Source of the DNA: Sialis fuliginosa
Taxonomy: Eukaryota > Arthropoda > Insecta > Megaloptera > Sialidae
DNA: 64,000 bases
Direction of reading: 5' to 3'
NCBI GenBank assembly: GCA_961205875.1
Contig: OY540813.1
Coordinates: forward strand, 18,757,001 to 18,821,000
The position numbers and the translations under genes were made by a program. Under the pieces are notes generated by a model, which had not been told where the DNA came from, did not search any database, and was given only the letters and a program-made list of their open reading frames with translations. Of this stretch, positions 54,616 to 64,000 are shown piece by piece. How positions within the stretch are numbered: the stretch's first letter is position 1; each line of letters starts with the position of its first letter.

Positions 54616-55370
54616 TAGCTACTAACAAGGGAACCTTTTCAACCGTATCAAGTTTAAATTTTATATATAGTTAGGGGGCACGGTAAGTAAGAAAAAAATT
54701 ATCTTATCTGCGGTAAAACGATTTAAGGGAGTGAAATACCCCTATTAAAATGTACAAAATAATCATATATTTCAAATAACTCTGAAACTAATGACGATTC
54801 AAAAATATCTATAATACAAAATTTACATAATTTTTTATAGTTTTTCGAATGACAATAGTCGAATTTCGAAAAAGTGAAACCGTAAATATCTTTCTAAATT
54901 GTTCACTTTTCAAAGTCCATACTTTTCTTCTCACTGACGTAATAAAAAAAATACATTTTTCGAAATATGATAATGTGGCGATGGAAGGGTTACATTTTTA
55001 TTGTGAAATATGTCTTATATATTTGAATTACTGTTGATTATTATAATTAAATTTAGTTAATAGAAAAAAAATCTTAAATAAATAATGAGTTGGGAGGGAG
55101 GTGGGGATTAACGGTTTCACTTTTTCGAATTTCGACTGTTGCCATGAAAATTTTGTATTTTATATTTTTTTAAATCTTCATTAGTTTCAGAGCTATTAGA
55201 AATATATGATTATTTGGCACATTTCAATAGAGGTATTTTACCCCCTAAAACCGTTTTACCGCAGCTAAGATATTTTTTTCTTACTTACCCTGACCTACTC
55301 TAAATATATACAAAGTTTAAACTAGATATGAATATGTCACTTGAAAAGGTTCCCTTGTAAGTAGCTACTT
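54616..55370. mobile_element. Fold-back element, about 0.75 kb, arms of ~260 bp
   Basis: The left arm from GTAGCTACTAACAAGGGAAC-like sequence (54616) is inverted at the right end (GGTTCCCTTGTAAGTAGCTA). Shared inverted blocks include GGTAAGTAAGAAAAAAAT, CGGTAAAACG, CTGAAACTAATGA and CGAATTTCGAAAAAGTGAAACCGT. The right-hand partner of the last block starts at about 55110, leaving a loop of about 220 bp. The 62-codon open frame in the left arm and loop is a by-product. Confidence 0.82.
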
Positions 55371-57249
55371 TGAAATGATATGAATGCGCAGTCCATATCT
55401 TTATGTCTATATATGGTTACTTAGTTTTTGCAAATCACCAAAATTCTGCTACCATAATTTTTTCAGATTTTTTTAACCAATTCTATTCGTAGATTAATGG
55501 AACCCTAGATGTTTAACTATAATATTGCAGAAGATATAAATATTCTTAACATTATACAAACATTGTTTTGTGGAATTTTTTACAATAAATATTTTATATC
55601 GATCTGATTTTTTGTTGTGACGTTGGGGTTATCCGTCAGAAAATAATTTACGTTTTTCTTTACACACATGCTTTCTACACAACTCGTTCGTTCAAGGAAT
55701 TTGTGCTGTTGCAAAATTTCCTTTTATTTTTTTATATTTTTAATATATTAAATGATTGTAAAAAATAAAGTTATGCATATATTTTATTCTTTCATTACAT
55801 TTTCTTGGAAAAGAGAACGTGTATTTATATCGACTAATTGTAAGGCAAGTTTTCTGTAACAGCGATGTAACTAAATCAACACATTTATTTTATTATAGTT
55901 ATATATATACTGCATAATAAAGTATAGTAAACCAGAAAAAAATCGATCTCGAGATTTCAACAGAATTACATTTTTTGAGGGTTCCTGAATCATGTACGTC
56001 GTACGACCATTATCTTAATGACGTATGTCTATCTGTCTGACGATTTTTGAGTCTTCTATTGCCCAAATACATAAAAAATTTAAATTGAAGTTCTTGTGCT
56101 GCATCTCTTTTTTTAAAAGAGCATTGCTAAATCGGAAACGGATGTTTCATCTTGTCAATTTTGATATATTTTGAATTAGTTATGAAACAGTGCGTAAAAA
56201 AATAAATATTGTAAGTAATATCACTGTCTATAATTTATATATTTCTAATTATATTCTGTTTTCGGTATAAAAATTGATATAATAGATAATCGAATTGTCA
56301 ATATGTAATATATAAGGAACTTATTTTATTTTTATTACGAGTCGCCACTGGTTTATAAAGGTAGACATTTATTTTCCATTGTTTCATCGTGTAAATATGA
56401 CTGTATTTGATTTTATCGTTTTAACATAATTACTAAACATAATATTCTTTATTTTCTATTTTTAGATAATACACTAATTTGTAAACATATTCTAAATATA
56501 AAGTTTTATTTACAGAATTTAATCAGTTTTACAAATACTTACTTTTTAAAAATAAAATGTGACTATTTTTGAAACTATTGCGTAAAAGTTTATTTTTCTT
56601 GTAAATAAATTAATTTATAAATCCTAGACACTGTCTAATAGTTAAGTAATGAATAAAAAATAAGTTAACAAATTACGCTCGGTTCTTTGCCAATATTAAC
56701 AAAGTGTATAGTAATAGACTATTTTTTTAAGTCAGAAATAACAAATTTGCTTTCTGTTATTTATCATGTATAAAAATAATTTGTATTACTGATTTAAATT
56801 AATGAAAATACTATAATTTAAGTGTGTTCAATTTGGCTTAACTAGATATTTAAATATTTTTTTATTATTATTATTATCTTTATCCAAGGTGAATTAATTT
56901 AGCATTACAATCTTCTGGAATTTAAAATAATTAAAATAAAATTTGCTATGTTAATAAATGTAAATATTTGCGAATATCTTTTTCCTATCGGTTTCTAAAT
57001 TTTAAAATTTTAAGGCGTGTGCTATCTATTTAATTAATATGGGAGTAATTCATTGACATCTTACTTAATTGAATACTTTTCACTTTCCTTATTTATTTAA
57101 ATAAACAAAGGTATCATGATCCCGTACAAAGCATTGATAATAAATCTTTTTAAGAATATTAAAATAACTGTAACTTTGTATAATATCTAAAAGATTTCAA
57201 GTTCTTTATTTCCAACAGTTTGTAGAATGTATGTACATATATTTGACAA
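55371..57249. other. A+T-rich stretch, nothing recognised
   Basis: No supported gene or repeat before the CpG-containing region. Confidence 0.4.
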
Positions 57250-57894
57250 GCGATGCTGCGTAAGAAGTGACTTAAGTCATAACGAGAAAGGGGTGTTCCG
57301 GTGTCCCGATGCGTCGACCTAGCAGCGCGCACCTGAACGCATTCAGCAAGGTCGCCGTACGCACTCACACAATGCAACACGCATCCACGGGACGCATGCG
57401 CGCCACCCGCCACACCGGCCAGTTGAAGAACCTGACGCAGATTGTCTTAAGGTGCAGTTGATCGACCGCCTTTGAGTAACAACGTACCTTCTCAGTACGA
57501 TTCAATCCGCAATCTCGCACTGCACACTCACACTAACACTCACGCACGTATACATACACGTACGCATACACACACACAAGCGCGCGCTCGATCGCGTATT
57601 CAAATCGACTATATATTGTTTGTAAGTTTTGTCACACGAGTAAACCGCACTTCCGACAGACTGGTGAGCATTTGCATATCTGCCGATAAAAACATAATGT
57701 GTTCTGAATTGTATTATGTGATATTAAACTGTGATTTGAGAAGACTTTGTGGAATCTAAGTATTTATTGATAACATTATGTGTTTTTGTAATTTACTATT
57801 GAAATAAACTATAAGTAGACATAGTGTTCATAATTATTTATAAACCGTTCGTGTATTTATTTTGTGAAGTTGGGTATGATGGTTGTTTGAAAAA
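57250..57894 (+). promoter_or_regulatory. CpG-containing promoter and 5' UTR region of the repeat-protein gene
   Basis: From about 57290 to 57600 the sequence shifts to high G+C with many CpG steps (TCCCGATGCGTCGACCTAGC, GGGACGCATGCGCGCCACCC) and CA/CG runs (CACACACAAGCGCGCGCTCG). It then returns to A+T-rich leader before the start codon at 57895. This is the sharpest composition change in the right half of the window and sits immediately before the only long open frame. A promoter with a 5' UTR is therefore the natural reading. The transcription start is not identifiable. Confidence 0.5.
57876..57890 (+). promoter_or_regulatory. Minimal upstream open frame (uORF) before the repeat-protein start
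   Basis: ATGATGGTTGTTTGA encodes four residues and ends 4 bp before the main ATG at 57895. If the leader is transcribed as assumed, it could reduce or tune initiation at the main start. The main ATG context (AAAAATGG) is good. Confidence 0.45.
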
Positions 57895-59624
57895 ATGGTC
57901 GCAACCACTTCTAACGTAGTATGGTGTCTAAGAGACAATCGCTGGATTCCTCTGCAGCTATCTTCCATTCGTCTGAATGGCGTCCTCACGACAGCTCATT
58001 GGGCTGCGGTAAATAAACTGTTGCAACAGTTAGCCAACACTCAGCTCGTTCTTCAAGACACGGGAGACGGCCTCTGCGCCCTCACCGAACTGAAAAGCGA
58101 ACAGTGTACAGAATCCCAGCCAGAGCATGCCGAGAACAAACCACCTGTTGAAATCGATGAGAGTCTGTTGGAGAAGTTAGGACTTCGTTTAGAAGAACCT
58201 AACAGCACTGAGCAGAATGTGCAAGATAAAGAGGTAAAATTAGATACCTGTAATACAGTATTATATAATAATTTATTTATTGAGAATAACTTATTGAAAG
58301 AAAATGTAAATAAAGAGGAAGTAAACGTTATTGGTAGATTTACTGTAGAAAATATTTATGCTAATCAAATTAATTTAAACGATACTCAAATAGTTCCTAG
58401 TTTAATGCCAGATGAGACTCAAGTTAAACTTGAATCAGTTGTTGTTCAAAGTGGAAATGAGACTGATGTAATAAATGACTGCGAAAATAATGATATTGAT
58501 ATTCCAAATGAAGTAGAAACAGTTGAATCTAAAACATGTACAGAGAAAATAGATAATGTTGGACAACGCGAAAGAGAAAATGTAACAGATTCAAGTGAAT
58601 TAGAAAAGGACGCCATGTTGACGAGACTGGATGAAGAGCATGATGAAATAGTTGTAAGGCTTTTAGAAAAGTATAAGACTGTCGACATAGGATCAATTGA
58701 CTTATTTAATAGACAATGCGATACGATTGATGAAAATGTAATATCTTCTACACAAACATTGCCACCGACAAAAAGATTCAGTACGAGTGCCATTCCGGAC
58801 AGATCAAGAATCGATTGCATTGCTGGAAGAAAAATATCGTTACCGATTCTCAGAAAGAAATCTCGAGTTTTGGATGATGAGAAACACGAGAATATTCTTT
58901 ATTGGTTGCAGCATCAGCAACATGCTGCTCAAGAAAAAAAGAACGATCGTAAATGGTCTCTCCCTGTGCATTGGAGAGTCCCCAAACACACTGAAACCGG
59001 ATCTGAAAAAGGCGATGATATACTCTATGCATTCTCCAAAGATAAGATAAAATCAAAAAGTCACACAAGAAAATGGTCACTACCAATTAATTGGCGTGTA
59101 CCAAAAGATTCCGAATTGGCAGCATATCGAAAAGAGGACATACTGTATTCTATATCGCATGATAAATCGAAAACAACAAAGGATTGTAACAGAAAATGGT
59201 CTTTACCAATTAATTGGAAGACGAATTCGAAACAGTCGTCTATATTAGATGAAAACAATGATAGTGTAATATATTGGCTGACGCATCAACACAATAAATC
59301 TTCGGAGAGTAAATCACGCAGATTTTCCGTTTGCTCCGAGGAGGATAAATCGGCAGCAGAGAAAGGCGCCGATCTGTTGACAGAATTGATAAGCACACCG
59401 ATATCGAACAGAAAATGTTCGGCCGACGACAGCGGTATCGACGACTCCTGTCGTAGCTCATGCGACAGTGACGAAATCCGTAACGTATCTTCGATAAGGA
59501 GAGATGTCAACTGGCGCCGAAGGTTTTCGAGGAAAATATCTGCAGAGAGCGCCGACAGTGGAATTTCCCAGCGGAGAAAGTTGAGCTCTGGATCCTCAGA
59601 CTACTATGTGTTGACATCGCAAGC
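57895..59624 (+). CDS. Unrecognised protein with four tandem RKxSLP repeats (candidate 14-3-3 client/scaffold), large coding exon
   Basis: 576 codons uninterrupted, starting at the ATG at 57895 (the frame also extends four codons 5' but only from a TTG). Residues 1-65 look folded, with Trp and Leu (VVWCLRDNRW, AHWAAVNKLLQQL). Residues about 66-300 are acidic, Asn/Glu-rich and probably disordered. Residues 312-474 hold four repeats of 40, 40, 41 and 42 residues, each opening R-K-[I/W]-S-L-P and closing near [D/E/N]-x-[I/V]-[L/I]-Y. RKxSLP occurs at 312, 352, 392 and 433 and fits the 14-3-3 mode-I motif RxxSxP. A degenerate fifth unit starts RRFSV. The tail is Ser/Arg-rich (DDSGIDDSCRSSCDSD, RRRFSRKIS, ESADSGIS). 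There are no membrane segments or signal peptide. The exon ends CAAGC|GTAAGT (phase 2); the alternative is a stop directly after Ala577. Real coding is supported by length, codon bias and repeats; the family is unknown to me. Confidence 0.88.
58828..59316 (+). repeat. Four-copy coding tandem repeat (120-126 bp units) within the preceding gene
   Basis: Units begin at 58828, 58948, 59068 and 59191. Units 2 and 3 are most alike (RKWSLP-x2-WRVPK, DILY). Unit 1 keeps RKISLP and ENILYWLQHQ, and unit 4 keeps RKWSLPINWK and VIYWLTHQH. The outer pair share a 'YWL-HQ' ending that the inner pair lack. Confidence 0.85.
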
Positions 59625-59837
59625 GTAAGTTTTTTTTTAATTATACCTACCTGATGTTTTTTTATTTTTAGTTATTTATTTTGAAAAAGTAACTTGTTAT
59701 GAAATTACATATCACTTTATTAATTAATGTGTATATTGTATACTTACGTATAAGTAGGTTTAATGTATGAATATGTAACAATGGTATTTAATGAATTTAT
59801 TATTATTATTTATTACACAATGATATCAATGTCATAA

Positions 59838-59843
59838 AATAAA
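59838..59843 (+). terminator. Candidate polyadenylation signal if the gene ends at 59628
   Basis: AATAAA lies about 210 bp after the TAA that overlaps the splice donor. It is relevant only if the exon is terminal or alternatively polyadenylated. Confidence 0.25.
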
Positions 59844-60181
59844 ATTATTTGTTATAGTGGTTATTAGTCAATACATTTAAAATTTAAATATTTGTATTTA
59901 ATATAATATGAGCATTGAACATAATATTTATATATTTCAATTTCTTAAAAAATATGTTGCTACATATACATTATACATACGTTTCATTGTATTAATTAAC
60001 TACTACAGTGCTATATTTCTCTTTCATTTCAAATTACTTATACAACTATATAAATATGAAGGTGGATTCACTATACGATTATATAGAAAATATTTATATG
60101 CGATTAAAAATTTTAACAATAATATTGGGTACTTCTATATACATAGATTATGGAGTGCTTATGAAGTTTTGTTCTTATCAG
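59844..60181. other. A+T-rich stretch
   Basis: Contains a Tyr/Ile-rich open frame that runs on into the next MITE and looks like chance. No gene. Confidence 0.4.
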
Positions 60182-60590
60182 GACTGGCTTTAGAGAGTAG
60201 TGTCCTGGATGAGATTATCCCCCCACCGCCCCCTATAAACTATCGTTACATCAAGCTAATCTTTAAAAACAAATTTGATTAGTGTTATAAATTGTGATAC
60301 AATTTTTTTTATCAAAAACAAGAGCCATCAAATTAAGTCTTAAACAATACGAATGATTATACAGTTGCTATTTGTTAATCTATACTATTTAAATCTTTCG
60401 TAAGTATATTTTCGTAAGAAAAGCTATTATTGCTTTATTGGATCCAAATTGTACTCTTTTATTAAAAATTAATAATTTTTACTAGAACTTGAGCTAAGTT
60501 TTTCTCCATGAGGCAATCCGTCGCTCTTTCTGGTTTGGTGTTCCTGGCGATCGTCATACTTCGCCTCCCCCTAAAACCGGTACTGGGCCT
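60182..60590. mobile_element. MITE with CAGGACTGGCTTTA / TAAAACCGGTACTG ends
   Basis: CAGGACTGGCTTTAGAGAG on the left and CCCCTAAAACCGGTACTG on the right are imperfect inverted repeats about 410 bp apart. C-rich runs (CCCCCCACCGCCCCC and CGCCTCCCCC) lie inside. The ends recall the element at 9973-10315. Confidence 0.5.
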
Positions 60591-60964
60591 TATCTAACAT
60601 TTCGGTAATTTTAATTTACAATTTTTATTGTTATATGACATTGCCGATTTTCCTTACTTTCAATTCTCAATTTATTTTTAAACATACAAAGAGAAAAAAA
60701 ATCCAACTTCTCGAATGCATCACTATTCATCACTTTTTTGTCTCTATTCCCTCTACTAAAAGTATAAGCGGCACATAGATCTCTTGTCTCCCAGCAACCA
60801 CTATGATGATCGGCTGCAACCGTAACACACCAAGCTCTACAAAACAAAGAATATTATCGTCATCGTAATCACCAGCATCTCGTAATAGCTCCGAAAGAAA
60901 AAAACACATCTCTTGGTGTCATTGCTCGCGTGCGAATGCCATCCAAGTCTTTGAACGCTATCTT
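60591..60964. other. Spacer, nothing recognised
   Basis: A 78-codon minus-strand frame here has no support. Confidence 0.3.
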
Positions 60965-60995
<31 letters not shown>

Positions 60996-61016
60996 CTGTC
61001 TGTTTGTATGTGTGTG
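60965..61016. repeat. TG dinucleotide microsatellite
   Basis: Uninterrupted (TG)n of about a dozen units with flanking TG/TC/TTTG variants. Confidence 0.95.
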
Positions 61017-64000
61017 ATCTATTTGCGGACATAAAATAATGGAATGCCGTAACAGTGCGATCCAGTTTTTGTCTGTAAGAGACTCTTCTGCTTATTCCGC
61101 AATCGATTCTTGTTCTTTGCCGATGCTACTTGTTATGTAATAACCATGTGCAACAGGGATGACCAAAACGGGTTGTTTTATTTTCAAATAGACACATTTA
61201 TTTGATAGAAGACATTTAATCAAATCACGAAACACCAAAAAAACATATTGAAAAACGGTTCAAATGTAAATTCTTGAGGATTTAGATTGTTTTGAATTTA
61301 ACGAAATTTATATATTTTAAAAAGTTAATATTGTACGCCACTGGTATAATAAATAAAATATATAAAAATACGGCAATGAACCATAAAGATACGTTAGAAT
61401 TTACGACATTTTTTTAACGTTTTTATAAATTTATCAATATTTTGCGCAAATGCAACGTGATTTGAACACACACGTCAGTGATTTTGTTTTATTTTTAATT
61501 GATGAATTGCATCATTGATAACTGTATAAACCATCTGTATTTTAACAGATGTAATAATGAACAGCTTATTTCCAAAATATACGGAATTGTTTTGATTACG
61601 AATCATCTAGAAGAAGGGGGATATTGAGAGCATAATTCAGATTCATAAAATTTGTATGTGGTTCAATTAGTAGTAGGTAGTTGGTAATGTTGTACACTTG
61701 GTTAATTATTCATATTTGACACGAAAAAGAAAATAATTAGTATTTTTCTATTAACATTATAAATTAGTTTTTTATGATTATTTTTTTCACATGCCTCATA
61801 TTGTTAAAAAGTGGTTGTGCAATAGTAAAAATAAGTTAGTTGATATACTCGTACACGTGTACAATGTTGTGTGTAATTCAAGATATAAAAGTTTTATTTT
61901 AAAATTTGTCAAAAAGAGTAAAAAACGTGACACAATCAGATTTATCTAGAAATTAAACGTGCATTAAAACATAATATCTGTAGGTACATGAAAAATAAAT
62001 TGTATAGTGGAATAATATATATTATTTTACAGAAAAAAAATACGATATATCTATATTGTTATCCTATAGTCATCCTTACCGTAATTTATAATAATTTATA
62101 ATTTAATACTGCTCTGATGTACACTGTGGCAACCTCTTGTGTCCCAATTTTATATATTGTATTTTAAAATTTCATTACATTATAAAAAAAGAATGAAAAA
62201 AATTATTCATAGAAAAATAGATGGTTGAATTAAAAAAAAAAAAATTTAAAAATCTAAATTTCGTTGGGTGTAATATTTTTTTTATAATTTTATACCGTAT
62301 ATGGACAGTTTTGTTATATCTAGTTTCGTTAGTCAGCTGTAGTGTGAAGAGCAACTTGTTTTCCTTGACAATGATACAAACGCGGAAGTACAAAAAAAAC
62401 TCCAAATTGTAACTGTTATTATGCATGCTACGCCGGCTTATGTTGTATCGATGTTTCTCTGTTTCTTGTATACTCTTTCAATTGGTTAACGCGACTCGTG
62501 TGAAAAACTGTTTCAGTTGGTTTTTGTTTTAAAGTAAAACGTAACAGCTTCCTTGATCAAAGTCGTTTTATTATAATTTATTTTAATTTATGATAGAGAT
62601 TTGTTTGCATTTCTTATTAGTAATTGTTTTGTATTTCATTTTACTTGTTAGTAATTAAGCATTTTAAAATTATTATTGTTTTGTGTTTGTTATATTGACA
62701 ATGCAAAGATAAATTATATAATATGTTATAAACAAAGAAATATACTAATAGAAATTAAAAAAGAAATGTACAATTATGTAGTTTAGGGTTTATTATGGAA
62801 TGTAATTTTATATTTTCACACTGACATAACTTGAACAACACATGTAGTGCAAGAGTACAAGAACTTCCCATCTTAAGTGTTGGTGATAAATTATGTATTA
62901 TACTGTAAACATTTGGAAATAATTTATATATTATATAAAATTTAACTTTGTTTAAAAAATTCGATAGAATTAAATTTCAAGTATTTGAAGAATAACTAAT
63001 TTTATTTCTAAATTCTTATAGTTGCGAATTAAAACATAGTGTTTTTTCCAAGAGTTTTTATGCTTATGTTAGGTATAAATGTATTTTAATGGGTAACTAT
63101 TAATTTTTTTAAATATAAATTCTCGATAAATGGGAAATACAAATTTTGGCATTTTCTCAAGAAATCTCTAGATGAAACATTATTCTTAAACTCTTAGAAG
63201 AGCTTTGCATAAAGGTTTTAATGCTTTTAAAAATCTTAAATACCTATCTTTTTCAATTTTCTTATGACGTGTTTTCTTACAACAAATAAACAAAAATAGA
63301 AAAAAAGGAAAACCGATAATGATTTTCCATTTAAGACTTACTTCGATATTTTTTTGTACTTCAAAGAATAACATATTTTTCACTTAACTGTATTATGAAG
63401 AAATTAGTTCTAAGCAATTGTTGCCAACCTGTTAATGCTAAAAACAGCTATTATGTTTATTGCTACTATTGATTAGTTTTTTAAATGTGTTATTAACACA
63501 AAAACGAACCAATACAGTTGTTTTATGTGTTTTGCATAAAAAACAAATATTGCTACATGCGTCAGAAATGAAAAACGATAACAATAATAATTTTTAAAAC
63601 ATTACAATATCTACTTTTATTAATTTTTTGTGTTCACATTATATCTATACTAAGAAAGTTCCAGTTAAATGTATTGTACATTAATGTATAATACATACAT
63701 ATCCCTACTTATATTGTTGAAAGTAATAGTCATCATCCAAAAACAAATAGTTGACGTAAGACGTGATATTGTCTTTAAGATTGTTACGTAACCAATATCT
63801 AAGATATTTTTAATAGTAAAAAAGAGATCTATGTTTAGTTATAATTAAAAAAATATCGATTGATTGGGGCAACTTCATAGCAAAATACAAAAAAACATCT
63901 GCCAAGTAAATGCACAGTGCTTCCTTGTGCTAAATTTACCAAAGGTAGTTAATTATTGAACAATTTAAATAAAAACCGATAGTGTTTAGATAAATTGCCT
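61017..64000. other. A+T-rich stretch to the end of the window
   Basis: No exon with recognisable protein similarity. Open frames near 62200-62420 are mirror images on the two strands of one low-complexity stretch. It could be intron of the repeat-protein gene, of the Src gene, or intergenic. Confidence 0.4.

Noticed and set aside
57472-57759. 95-codon His/Thr-rich frame in the CpG region
   Set aside because: Produced by the CACACA/CACGTA simple-sequence run in the presumed 5' UTR.
58446-59510. Minus-strand frames opposite the repeat-protein exon
   Set aside because: Antisense shadows of a real coding exon; the plus-strand frame is longer and carries the repeats.
59908-60282. 124-codon frame after the repeat-protein exon
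   Set aside because: Tyr/Ile-rich, A+T-driven, and its 3' end is a MITE; no evidence that it is spliced to the upstream exon.
62175-62426. Mirror-image open frames on both strands
   Set aside because: Both read one poly-A/T-rich stretch; composition explains them.

Overview
The window is nuclear DNA from an animal, most likely an insect. It is strongly A+T rich, its genes are split by short GT..AG introns, and it has no operons or ribosome binding sites. The Src42A-type SH3 exon points to an arthropod. The order cannot be settled from the sequence; a hemipteran is only a guess.

Layout. (1) 1-7503, + strand: the 3' part of an ABCA-family ABC transporter. Twenty exons can be joined in one frame, giving 1,329 residues from the end of TMD1 through NBD1, TMD2 and NBD2 to a stop. 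(2) 11342-15021, + strand: a complete 12-exon orthologue of the proteasome-associated deubiquitinase USP14/Ubp6 (495 aa). (3) 15685-16034, + strand: the first coding exon of a Src42A-type tyrosine kinase, with an N-terminal lipidation signal and a complete SH3 domain, ending in a splice donor. No SH2 or kinase exon is visible in the following 48 kb. (4) About 16-57 kb: a gene-poor, A+T-rich tract full of small non-autonomous DNA transposons, several 0.5-0.8 kb fold-back elements, a dead Tc1/mariner copy, a 21-bp minisatellite and a few G+C-richer islands. (5) About 57.25-59.63 kb, + strand: a CpG-containing leader and one large coding exon (576 codons) of an unrecognised protein. It has four tandem 40-42-residue repeats, each starting with R-K-x-S-L-P, which fits the 14-3-3 mode-I motif. 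(6) 59.6-64 kb: A+T-rich sequence, one MITE and a TG microsatellite, with no supported gene.

How it fits together. The three recognised genes are compact, on the same strand and functionally unrelated: lipid/drug transport, ubiquitin removal at the proteasome, and Src signalling. If the Src exon is spliced to exons beyond 64 kb, most of the window is one very large intron serving as a transposon sink, and the repeat-protein gene lies inside it on the same strand. The MITEs sort by target-site duplication and terminal repeat into PIF/Harbinger-like (TTA), piggyBac-like (TTAA), mariner/pogo-like (TA) and hAT-like (8 bp) groups. The hAT-like ones each carry their own iterated short subterminal motif.

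The most interesting candidate is the RKxSLP-repeat protein. The fold-back elements, a near-perfect 90-nt hairpin in an ABCA intron and the set of hAT-like motif arrays are the next most worth a look.
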